Shown here in pieces: positions 1-7,111 of a stretch of 64,000 bases of DNA. A program made the translations under genes and the position numbers. The stretch is taken from NCBI GenBank assembly GCA_963709645.1, contig CAVPXP010000038.1, positions 1 to 64,000 on the forward strand, given 5' to 3'. Within the stretch, counting starts at the first letter, position 1; the number at the start of each line of letters is the position of its first letter. Below the pieces are notes generated by a model, which saw only the letters and a list, made by a program, of their open reading frames with translations, did no database searches and was not told the origin of the DNA. The DNA comes from DYRB01 sp963709645. Its GTDB lineage: Bacteria > Pseudomonadota > Gammaproteobacteria > Chromatiales > Chromatiaceae.

Positions 1-247
1 TCTCACCGCTCCACAGTGAAAACGCCAATCTGCGGCGTCTTCGGGTTTTAACGTGACGATTATAAGCAATTTACTATATGCGCTGCGACTCGTACTTTTT
101 TGGGGCCTCACAATGGGCGTTAATAACGCAGATTAGAGTCGCGAAAGATCTCCCCAACACGTTGTTATCATGGAGCTTTCGAGAAGCTTTCCCCGAGCGC
201 GAGTAGCCGACAACAAACAAACGTCTCGCGGCGCGACATCACTAAAG
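1..247. other. Non-coding leader, nothing recognised
   Basis: No convincing coding frame or RNA gene is visible. The stretch is more AT-rich than most of the window and ends at the left inverted repeat of the IS3 element. Confidence 0.5.
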
Positions 248-308
248 TGGACCCCAAAAACCGGACAGTAGTTTAAGCTTGCCGCCTAACCGAAGGGGTC
301 AGACAGAG

Positions 309-602
309 ATGGGTGAGGCGAAGCGCAAGACGTACACGGCGGCCTTCAAGGCGAAGGTTGGGCTGGAGGCGGTGCGCGGGGTCAAGACGGTCAACGAGAT
401 CGGTCAGGCGTACGGGGTCCATCCAGCCCAGGTGGGGCAGTGGAAGCGCGAGATCCAGGAACAGGCCGCGACGTTGTTCGAGAAGAAGCGGGGGCCGAAG
501 AAGGAGGACGGTCCTGGCGAGCCCGAGCGGCTGTATGGGGAGATCGGGCGATTGAAGATGGAACTGGACTGGCTGAAAAAAAAGTCCGGTCTGAGCCAGT
601 GA
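309..602 (+). CDS. IS3-family transposase OrfA
   Basis: A 97-residue helix-turn-helix protein of the IS3 OrfA type, which recognises the terminal repeats. It opens MGEAKRKTYTAAFKAKVGLE, then has the typical HTH stretch (NEIGQAYGVHPAQVGQWKRE) and a C-terminal coiled-coil-like segment (EIGRLKMELDWLKKK). ATG 309 is preferred over the upstream in-frame start at 279 because the family starts just before this conserved region. An eight-A run followed by G (576-584) near its end sits where IS3 elements shift frame by -1 into orfB, so OrfA is expected both alone and as the N-terminus of OrfAB. Confidence 0.88.
   Translation: MGEAKRKTYTAAFKAKVGLEAVRGVKTVNEIGQAYGVHPAQVGQWKREIQEQAATLFEKKRGPKKEDGPGEPERLYGEIGRLKMELDWLKKKSGLSQ
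576..584 (+). promoter_or_regulatory. Programmed -1 frameshift site of IS3 orfAB
   Basis: Codons AAA AAA AAG of orfA form an A8G slippery run. A -1 slip places the ribosome in the orfB frame and continues as VRSEPVSARRSWIERDGELA. The shift direction matches the IS3-family rule. I did not identify the downstream stimulatory structure. Confidence 0.75.
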
Positions 603-1522
603 GCGCCCGGCGTAGCTGGATCGAGCGGGATGGGGAGCTGGCGGTGAGCCGGCAATGCGCTCTGGCTGGCGTGGCACGCTCCTGGGTCTATGGGGCGGTG
701 GCGGGCGCGGCGTTGGACGAACTGGACCTGCTGCTCTTGGGTCTGATCGACGCACAGTACACGCGCCGCCCGTTCTACGGCAGCCGGCGCATGGTGGTGT
801 ACCTGAGCGAACAAGGCCATGCGGTCAACCGCAAGCGTGTGCAGCGCCTGATGCGGGTCCTGGGGCTGGCTGGCATGGCCCCGGGGCCAGCCACCAGCCG
901 GCCCCACCCGCAGCACAAGATCTACCCTTACCTGCTGCGCGGGGTGGCGGTGGTGCGGCCCAACCAAGTCTGGAGCACCGACATCACCTACATCCGCCTG
1001 GAGCAGGGTTTTGCCTACCTGGTGGCCATCATCGACTGGTACGCCCGGCGGGTGCTTGCCTGGCGGATCTCCAACACCCTGGAGGCGGCGTTCTGCGTGG
1101 ACTGCCTGGAGGAGGCTCTGCGCGCCCACGGCCGGCCCGAGGTCTTCAACACCGACCAGGGTTCGCAGTTCACCAGTGCGGCCTTCACCGAGGTGCTCCT
1201 GCGCGAGGGGATCGCCATCAGCATGGACGGGCGCGGTCGGGCCCTGGACAACATCTTCGTCGAGCGGTTGTGGCGCAGCGTCAAATACGAAGACGTTTAC
1301 CTCCAGGGCTATGCCAGCATGGCCGAGCTGCTGTTAGGGCTAACCGAGTACTTCGCCTTCTACAACGGCGAGCGGCCCCACCAGGGCTTGGGTAACCGCA
1401 CCCCGGATGGCGTGTACTCCTCGGGGGAGGGTGGCGGAGCCCGCATCGTGGATCGCTTTGGCGGCTCGCCAGAGCCACCGCGTGCCGCCGGGGAGGGGCT
1501 CGCCCCGGTCCTGGCGGCCTGA
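584..1522 (+). CDS. IS3-family transposase OrfB (expressed as OrfAB by frameshift)
   Basis: Catalytic part of the transposase, with an RNase H-like rve integrase core. The DDE residues can be read directly: first Asp in NQVWSTDITYIRL, second in FNTDQGSQFTS, and Glu in DNIFVERLWRSVKYE. The frame is open upstream into orfA (from 440) and has no obvious start of its own, which fits synthesis through the A8G frameshift at 576-584. Length and motif spacing are normal and no internal break is seen, so the catalytic protein is probably functional although the element's right end is lost. Confidence 0.88.
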   Translation, partial: VRSEPVSARRSWIERDGELAVSRQCALAGVARSWVYGAVAGAALDELDLLLLGLIDAQYTRRPFYGSRRMVVYLSEQGHAVNRKRVQRLMRVLGLAGMAPGPATSRPHPQHKIYPYLLRGVAVVRPNQVWSTDITYIRLEQGFAYLVAIIDWYARRVLAWRISNTLEAAFCVDCLEEALRAHGRPEVFNTDQGSQFTSAAFTEVLLREGIAISMDGRGRALDNIFVERLWRSVKYEDVYLQGYASMAELLLGLTEYFAFYNGERPHQGLGNRTPDGVYSSGEGGGARIVDRFGGSPEPPRAAGEGLAPVLAA

Positions 1523-1840
1523 GCGCCGTGCTGGCGGACTGCGTGTGGACAAAGCGTGAATGTCGCAAGCGAGCGCGTGGACAAGCCGGGGGCAACCCGC
1601 TTGAAGCGCGTTGCCCCCACCTTGACCACACTCATTCACCCTTTGCCCACACTGCGCCGCACCAGCGCCGGAGTGGGCCGAGGACGCCTGCGGCGAACAA
1701 CAACAGGATTTTTTTCTTAATTGCCGGTCAGGCCCCTCCTGTCGGAGGGGTTCACCGCAACCTGGGGCAGCGCCAACCCGCTGCAATTGACGAAGGCAGG
1801 CCAGCTTAAACTAGCCCGGATCGCTCACCAGGGGGTTGTA

Positions 1841-1910
1841 AAAAGGCCCTCTCCTCTGGCATAACGGTCTTGTGATCAACGAGTTATGCACCAACAAGGG
1901 GAGGGCCTTT
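1841..1910 (+). promoter_or_regulatory. Hairpin sequestering the IS1380 transposase ribosome binding site
   Basis: AAAGGCCCTCTCC (from 1842) pairs with GGGGAGGGCCTTT (1898-1910), 12 of 13 bases. The right arm contains the Shine-Dalgarno sequence GGGGAGGG for the GTG start at 1913. Read-through transcripts from outside would fold and hide the site, while a transcript starting inside the loop would not. This is the anti-readthrough logic known from several IS families; its operation here is inference. Confidence 0.6.
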
Positions 1911-1912
1911 CG

Positions 1913-3359
1913 GTGACAGAGTGTAACGCAGCGCAGCTGGAGTTTCACGGCCTCGGGCGGCGCACAGTAGTGGCGGATTTCAATGGGGGCAAGATTAGCT
2001 CGGACGGCGGAGTGCTCCTGCTGCGCGAGGTCGAGGCACGCACCGGCATCCTCGCGCGCCTGGCCGGGCAGTTCGTCGATTACCGCTCTGCCGAGCTTGT
2101 CGAGCACACGGTGCTGGAACTGGTTTCGCAGCGCGTGCTGGGGCTGGCGCTGGGCTACGAGGACCTCAACGACCACGACGAGCTTGCGCCGGACCCGCTG
2201 CTGGCGGTGGTGGTCGGCAAGGCGCGATCCGACCGGGCAGGATCGCGCCGCGCGAGCGCGATCAGGGGCAAGGCGCTGGCAAGCAGCACGCTGAATCGCC
2301 TGGAGCTGCACGCCGGCGGACGGCCGACGCCGAGCGTCGCTACAAGAAGATCGTCGCCGACCCCGAGGCGCATCGATCGGCTGCTGGTGGACCTGCTTCT
2401 GGAGGCCTACGACAGCGCCCCCGAGGCGATCGTGCTCGACCTGGACGCCACCGACGACCCGCTGCACGGCACGCCAGGAGGGGCGGTTCTTCCACGGCTA
2501 CTACGACTGCTACTGCTACCTGCCGCTGTACATCTTCTGCGGGCGATCACCTGCTGTGCGCACGGCTGCGTCCGTCGAACATCGACGCGCTGCGAGGGCA
2601 CGGTCGAGGAGCTGGAGCGCATCGTCGGCGCAGATCCGCGCGCCGCTGGCCCGAGACGCAGATCGTCGTCCGCGGCGACTCGGGCTTCTGCCGCGAGGAC
2701 GCTCATGGCCTGGTGCGAGGCCGCAGGGCGTGGACTACGTGCTCGGGCTTGGCGCAAGAACGCGCCGGCTCCTGAGACGCGAGCCTCGGGGCGCGCGTGC
2801 AGGCGCAGATCGACTACGCTGCACGAGCGGCCAGGCCGAGCCGGGTGCTTCAGCGAATTCCAGCTACCGCACCCTGCGAGACCTGGAGCCGGGAGCGGCG
2901 GGTGGTGGCAAGGCCGAGCATCTCGCGGCAAGGGCGCCAATCCGCGCTTCGTCGTCACCTCGCTGTGCGCCCGAGGAGGTCGATGCCCAGCGCCCTCTAC
3001 GAGGACGCTCTACTGCGCTCGCGGCGACATGGAGAATCGCATCAAGGAGCAGCAGCTCGACCTGTTCGCCGATCGCACCAGCACCGCCACCATGCGCGCC
3101 AACCAGATCCGGCTGTACTTCTCCTCGCTTCGCCTACGTGCTGCTGTGCGCGCTGCGCCGCTTGGGCTTGGCCGGTACCGAGCTGGCGCGCGCCCAGTGC
3201 GACACGATCCGCCTGAAGCTCCTGAAGATCGGGGCCCTGGTGCGCATCAGCGTACGCCGGGTGCTGGTGTCGTTCTCGGACGCCTTCCCCAACGCCGCGC
3301 TCTTTCGCGTAGCGCTCGCCAGGATCCGCGGCCCGGCCCTCGTCCCGAGCGGTCCCTAA
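1913..3359 (+). pseudogene. IS1380-family transposase, multiply frameshifted
   Basis: The N-terminus is typical of IS1380 DDE transposases (VTECNAAQLEFHGLGRRTVV, then KISSDGGVLLLREVEARTG). I choose GTG 1913 because the family starts with M/V-TECN and a GGGGAGGG site lies just upstream; ATG 1886 is an in-frame alternative. After about residue 105 the similarity hops between all three frames: LDLDATDDPLHGT, then YLPLYIFCG, GDSGFCREDL, MENRIKEQQLDLFADRTS and AYVLLCALRRLGLAG near 3140-3200, ending at 3359. At least six small indels are needed to rebuild one protein, so it is inactive as written. Confidence 0.8.
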
Positions 3360-3626
3360 TCCCGCGGTCGGCCCCTCTCGCTCGCCTCGCCGAGGCGACG
3401 CACGGTAGCGGTGACGGTGCCGACGGGCGGCTTTGGCCCAAGGCCAGGAAAACACGCTTCGGATACTGGCAACTGCCCCGGAATGGGCCCGAACGGGCCC
3501 GCATCAGGTGTCAGACCCCTTTGTTATTTCCGCCCGAGCGCCGATTCCCCGCCCGCGCCGCCCTCCAGCGCCAAATTTCGCCGCCGCCCCGCCGGGGGCC
3601 AGGGGGTGGTGAGCGATGCGGGCTAG

Positions 3627-3734
3627 GGGGAGTTCGCCATACCGTTGCTGATAGTGGGTGATGTTCATTGCCAGGAGGCGGGCGACTTCGGCGAGGTCCT
3701 CCTTGCTGGCGCCCGCGATAAGCTGGTGCGACAC
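3627..3734 (-). pseudogene. N-terminal fragment of a small conserved hypothetical gene cut by IS1380
   Basis: Reading the minus strand from ATG 3734 gives MSHQLIAGASKEDLAEVARL and continues to ...HYQQRYGELP before the frame runs straight into the IS1380 terminal repeat at 3626. The in-frame extension to 3504 is IS sequence. The remaining 36 residues are amphipathic and helical in character. I cannot name the family. The missing 3' part is not visible elsewhere in the window. Confidence 0.45.
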
Positions 3735-4296
3735 ATCGCAGAGGACGCAGAGTTCGTCGGCAGTCGCCCTGGTCTGGCCTATTCTCTAAGGCCCCACGTT
3801 GCGAGTGGCGGATCATGCTATTGCGTTGAGGACTGCATGAGGAAGCCCACCAACTGAGCCGCAACGCCCACCGAGCAACTTTCCGTCCGCCTTGGGTCCG
3901 CTGACACAGGCGAAAAGAAGCCCCGGAGGGTACCGGGGCTAGCATCACCACTGGAGGAGCGCCATGCTCGGGTTTAGGGCGGGGCTGCTCGGCCGTCCGG
4001 ACCCGCCCAGGAACTCGCCAGATAGATTGGCAAAGTGCGAGGGGGCGCGACGAGACAGGCTGCACAAGTTGCGTGCTTGGCCATGGGCTGCTCTGGGGAT
4101 CTGTGTGGAGCTTCACCGCAGCCGCGGAACTCGCAGAAGTGCACGGTCACCCGCTGCCACCACCGCAGGGGATGGAGGGAGCCCAGCTCTCCTTGGGCCT
4201 GGCAAGCTTGTTCTGTTGCCGCTCCGCTGCCCCGCCGGATTCTACCTAACGTCCCTGTGATCTACAGAGTCTTTTCCTATAAGACGTTGTTTTTAT
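3735..4296. other. Intergenic, no confident gene
   Basis: The only sizeable frame is 3964-4260 (+), with a good GGAGG eight bases before ATG 3964. Its composition (Arg/Pro/Gly-rich, no recognisable motif) and the overlapping frames argue against a real protein. A hairpin with a T-rich tail on the minus strand lies at 3911-3940. Confidence 0.4.
3911..3940 (-). terminator. Intrinsic terminator (minus strand)
   Basis: AGCCCCGG (3919-3926) and CCGGGGCT (3933-3940) form a perfect 8-bp stem with a 6-base loop. On the minus strand it is followed by TCTTTTCG. It could end the transcript of the two tRNA genes that lie upstream on this strand, about 360 bases away. Confidence 0.6.
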
Positions 4297-4372
4297 TGGC
4301 GTCCCCACGGGGATTCGAACCCCGGTCGCCGCCGTGAAAGGGCGGTGTCCTAGGCCTCTAGACGATGGGGAC
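4297..4372 (-). tRNA. tRNA-Glu (anticodon TTC)
   Basis: The reverse complement starts GTCCCCATCGTCTAGAGGCC, has the anticodon loop CCCTTTCACG with TTC, the T-loop GGTTCGAATCC, and a closing acceptor GGGGAC followed by an encoded discriminator and CCA (GCCA). Total length is 76 nt with all stems pairing. It lies about 70 bases downstream of tRNA-Ala on the same strand, so the two are probably cotranscribed. Confidence 0.96.
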
Positions 4373-4443
4373 AGAGAGACCTGTGCGAAGCGGTACCGCA
4401 AGAAAAAATCCGGTTCATTGCTGAGACCGGATTCGGGAATCTT

Positions 4444-4519
4444 TGGTGGAGCCAGACGGGATCGAACCGTCGACCTCAACACTGCCAGTGTTGCGCTCTC
4501 CCAGCTGAGCTATGGCCCC
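4444..4519 (-). tRNA. tRNA-Ala (anticodon GGC)
   Basis: The reverse complement starts GGGGCCATAGCTCAGCTGGG, has the anticodon arm ACACTGGCAGTGT with GGC, the T-arm GGTTCGATCCC, and ends in TGGCTCCACCA with CCA encoded. It is 76 nt with a canonical cloverleaf. It is upstream of tRNA-Glu in a two-gene tRNA unit. Confidence 0.96.
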
Positions 4520-4695
4520 TCGTTTCGAGACCCGGCATGGTAGCGGCGACCATTTTCGCTGTCCAGCATTTTTTTCCGCCGAATCGCCACCATCGTCGGA
4601 CCGCGCGTGGCGATTCGGTCAGTGCTTGCCTGATCGTCGCCCGCCATGCATCTTTAGGCTGCCCTTGCCCACTTCACCGTATCGGAGTCCGACCC

Positions 4696-5586
4696 ATGCT
4701 TCGTATCCTGTTGTTCCTTGCAACCAACGTCGCGGTGCTGGCGTTGATCAGCATCGTCTTCAGCCTGCTCGGCATCCAGGGGCTGCTGGACGCCAACGGC
4801 GTCGACCTGAACCTCCCCGCCGTGCTCATCTACGCGGGCATCGCCGGATTCGCGGGCTCCCTGATCTCGCTGTTCATGTCCAAGGGCATGGCCAAGCGTT
4901 CCATGGGTGTCCAAATCATTGAGCAGCCATCAACCCCCTTTGAGCAGTGGCTGGTCCAGACCGTCACCCGGCAGGCCGAGACGGCGGGGATCGCCATGCC
5001 CGAGGTCGGGATCTTCGACTCACCCGACCCCAACGCCTTCGCCACCGGCTGGAACCGCAATGACGCCCTGGTGGCCGTGAGCACAGGCCTCCTCCAAAAC
5101 ATGAGCAAGGGCGAAGTGGAGGCGGTGGTTGGCCACGAGGTTTCCCACGTGGCCAACGGCGACATGGTGACGCTGACCCTGATCCAGGGAGTCGTGAACA
5201 CCTTCGTGATATTCCTCTCCACCGTCATTGGGCACATCGTCGACCGTGTGGTGTTCAAGACCGAGCAAGGCCACGGTCCTGCCTACTTCGTTGTCTCGAT
5301 GATCTCGCAATTAGTGCTGTCGGTCTTCGCGACGATGATCGTGATGTGGTTCTCCCGTTACCGGGAATTTCACGCCGATGCGGGCGGTGCAAAACTGGCT
5401 GGCCGCGACAAGATGATTGGCGCCCTGCAGGCACTGCAGCGCCAGCACGAGCCCCAAGACCTCCCGGCCGGGGAGTTTGCCGCCTTCGGCATCTCCGGCG
5501 GGATCGGAAGCGGGCTGCGGGCCCTGTTCATGAGCCATCCGCCCCTGGAACAGCGTATCGCGGCCCTGCGACAGGCCCACGGCTGA
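4696..5586 (+). CDS. htpX: Protease HtpX (membrane zinc metalloprotease)
   Basis: A 296-residue M48-family endopeptidase that degrades misfolded inner-membrane proteins. Two hydrophobic segments lie near the N-terminus (about 4-26 and 42-61) and two more around 160-215. The zinc site HEVSH is at 147-151 with the third ligand Glu at about 224 in YREFHADAGG. Length matches E. coli HtpX (293 aa). The frame is open upstream to 4537, but ATG 4696 is chosen because it begins with the hydrophobic MLRILLFLATNVAVLALISI typical of the family. It is monocistronic, with a strong hairpin just downstream. Confidence 0.96.
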   Translation: MLRILLFLATNVAVLALISIVFSLLGIQGLLDANGVDLNLPAVLIYAGIAGFAGSLISLFMSKGMAKRSMGVQIIEQPSTPFEQWLVQTVTRQAETAGIAMPEVGIFDSPDPNAFATGWNRNDALVAVSTGLLQNMSKGEVEAVVGHEVSHVANGDMVTLTLIQGVVNTFVIFLSTVIGHIVDRVVFKTEQGHGPAYFVVSMISQLVLSVFATMIVMWFSRYREFHADAGGAKLAGRDKMIGALQALQRQHEPQDLPAGEFAAFGISGGIGSGLRALFMSHPPLEQRIAALRQAHG

Positions 5587-5596
5587 GCCCCCCATC

Positions 5597-5628
5597 CCGA
5601 GTCTCGGCGATGCCCCGCCGGGACTCGG
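5597..5628 (+). terminator. Hairpin after htpX, possible terminator
   Basis: CCGAGTC (5597-5603) pairs with GACTCGG (5622-5628), and CGGCG inside pairs with CGCCG, giving a near-continuous 12-bp stem. No T-run follows, so the terminator function is inferred from position only. Confidence 0.45.
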
Positions 5629-5762
5629 TGTCCATACTCAAGCGACGCGTAACAATCCGTTTACCCGGCTCGGGTTTTGTTACCGGATGGCTGCCGGCAC
5701 GCGACTTGGGCGGCCAGCCGTTCCCGAGATGCTGACGGCGCCCGCGCGCCCGGAGCCCGACC

Positions 5763-6338
5763 ATGCTGCGAAACACCCAGGACAGCTACGGCCTTGTCGC
5801 CATCGCTTTGCACTGGCTGGTGGCCCTGGCCGTGTTCAGCCTGTTCGGCCTGGGCCTCTGGATGACCGGCCTGGACTACTACGACCCCTGGTACCATCGT
5901 GCGCCGGAGCTGCACAAGGGCCTCGGCGTACTGCTGTTCCTGGCCCTCGTCGTGCGACTCGCCTGGCGACTCATCGACCCCAAGCCCCGTCCGGAGCCGA
6001 CCCTCTCGGCATTCGAGCGCCGCGCGTCCAGCCTGGCCCATGGTCTGCTCTACGGCCTTGCGTACGCGGTCATGGCGGCGGGCTACCTGATCTCCACCGC
6101 CGACGGGCGCCCCATCGATGTCTTCGGCTTATTCACAGTGCCCGCCACGCTCACCGGCCTGCCGGAGCAGGCCGACCGAGCGGGGGATGTCCACCTCGCC
6201 TTGGCCATCGCGCTCGTCGTCCTGGCCGGGGTCCACGCCCTGGGGGCACTGAAGCACCACTTCATCGACCGCGACCGAACCTTGCTGCGCATGCTCGGGC
6301 GCCGCGGACCCCGAATCACCCCACCCCACCACCCATAA
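5763..6338 (+). CDS. Cytochrome b561 family membrane protein
   Basis: A 191-residue, four-helix membrane cytochrome of the bacterial b561 (CybB/YceJ) type. It carries di-heme b and passes electrons between quinol and a periplasmic partner. Candidate heme-ligand histidines are in ALHWLVALAVF (helix 1), ELHKGLGVLLFL (helix 2), LAHGLLYGLAY (helix 3) and GVHALGALKHHF (helix 4). The next gene, a YceI-family protein, starts 14 bases downstream. The b561-YceI pair is a conserved arrangement (yceJ-yceI in E. coli), so they are probably one operon. Confidence 0.9.
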   Translation: MLRNTQDSYGLVAIALHWLVALAVFSLFGLGLWMTGLDYYDPWYHRAPELHKGLGVLLFLALVVRLAWRLIDPKPRPEPTLSAFERRASSLAHGLLYGLAYAVMAAGYLISTADGRPIDVFGLFTVPATLTGLPEQADRAGDVHLALAIALVVLAGVHALGALKHHFIDRDRTLLRMLGRRGPRITPPHHP

Positions 6339-6352
6339 GCGAGGCTACAAAG

Positions 6353-6943
6353 ATGAACAATCGAGTCTGGAGCGCTCTAACCCTGACGGCCGTCCTTCTG
6401 ACCACCGCCCTCACTCCCGGTCTGACCAGGGCCGAGGACTATGTCATCGATACCAAGGGGGCCCACGCCTTCATTCAGTTCCGCATCCAACACCTGGGCT
6501 ATAGCTGGCTCTACGGGCGCTTCAACGACTTCTCCGGCACCTTCAGCTACGACGAGAAGGACCCCGGGGCGTCTAAGGTTGAGGTGCTCATCAAGACCGC
6601 GAGCGTGGACAGCAACCACGCCGAACGCGACAAGCACCTGCGGGCGGCCGAGTTCCTCGACGTGGACAAGTACCCGGAGGCTCGTTTCAAGGGCATCTCC
6701 TATAAGCCCACCGGGCCAGGTAAGGCGACCCTCACCGGAGAGCTGACGCTTCACGGGGTCAGCAAGGTGGTCAACCTCGACGTGACCGAGATCGGCCATG
6801 GGCGCGACCCCTGGGGCGGCTATCGCCGCGGCTTCGAGGGAACCACAAAGCTCAACCTCAAGGACTACGGCATTCAGCGCGACTTGGGGCCGGCCTCCGC
6901 CGAGGTAGAACTGACCTTGTCGGTGGAGGGCATCCGCAAGTAG
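6353..6943 (+). CDS. YceI-family periplasmic lipid-binding protein
   Basis: A 196-residue secreted protein of the YceI/TT1927b lipocalin-like fold, which binds polyisoprenoid or similar amphiphiles. ATG 6353 gives a clear signal peptide (MNNRVWSALTLTAVLLTTAL ... TRAED, cleavage after about residue 26). The mature part has family landmarks: AHAFIQFRIQHLGYSWLYGR, FNDFSGTFSYDE, AAEFLDVDKYPEARF and the C-terminal GIQRDLGPASAEVELTLSVEG. The frame is open far upstream (to 5687), but that part overlaps the b561 gene and is not coding. It is coupled to the upstream cytochrome b561. Confidence 0.93.
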   Translation: MNNRVWSALTLTAVLLTTALTPGLTRAEDYVIDTKGAHAFIQFRIQHLGYSWLYGRFNDFSGTFSYDEKDPGASKVEVLIKTASVDSNHAERDKHLRAAEFLDVDKYPEARFKGISYKPTGPGKATLTGELTLHGVSKVVNLDVTEIGHGRDPWGGYRRGFEGTTKLNLKDYGIQRDLGPASAEVELTLSVEGIRK

Positions 6944-6954
6944 TCCCGCCCGGA

Positions 6955-6993
6955 GACGCCGGCCGGCGCGCCGCTGCAGCCGGCTCCGGCGTC
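6955..6993 (+). terminator. Long GC hairpin after yceI
   Basis: GACGCCGG (6955-6962) pairs with CCGGCGTC (6986-6993), and CCGGC inside pairs with GCCGG. It is very stable and sits 10 bases after the yceI stop. No T-run follows. Confidence 0.5.
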
Positions 6994-7111
6994 GCACCCA
7001 ACAAGACTGCACCGGGGCGTCGGGCCAAGCAGCACGTCCCATGCAGCTCTCTTCCCCCTGTGCGAAAATCTGTTCCCGCCAATCCCCCCGCCCTCATCAG
7101 GCCCGCAGTAC

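Larger units (their letters stand above)
248..1813 (+). mobile_element. IS3-family insertion sequence, right end truncated
   Basis: The left terminal inverted repeat begins at 248 (TGGACCCC...GGACAG) and continues to 279. Its inner 11 bases (269-279, TAGTTTAAGCT) recur as a perfect reverse complement at 1803-1813, exactly where the right repeat should begin. The remaining 21 or so outer bases are missing, and the IS1380 terminal repeat starts there instead. The element contains orfA and orfB with a slippery run. It probably cannot transpose from its present ends even though its transposase looks complete. Confidence 0.75.
1811..3626 (+). mobile_element. IS1380-family insertion sequence, defective
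   Basis: The terminal repeats are visible: CTAGCCCGGATCGCTCACCA at 1811 and, in reverse complement at 3607-3626, the same sequence with one mismatch (CTAGCCCGCATCGCTCACCA). No target duplication is recognisable. The left side abuts the damaged right end of the IS3 element. The right side interrupts a small minus-strand frame at its YGELP codons. The transposase inside is frame-broken. Confidence 0.8.

Noticed and set aside
3964..4260. 98-codon frame with a good GGAGG site before ATG 3964
   Set aside because: No motif, arginine- and proline-rich in a region where several frames stay open; left as intergenic.
4297..4519. tRNA genes as an integration site for a genomic island
   Set aside because: No integrase and no direct repeat of a tRNA 3' end were found in the window.
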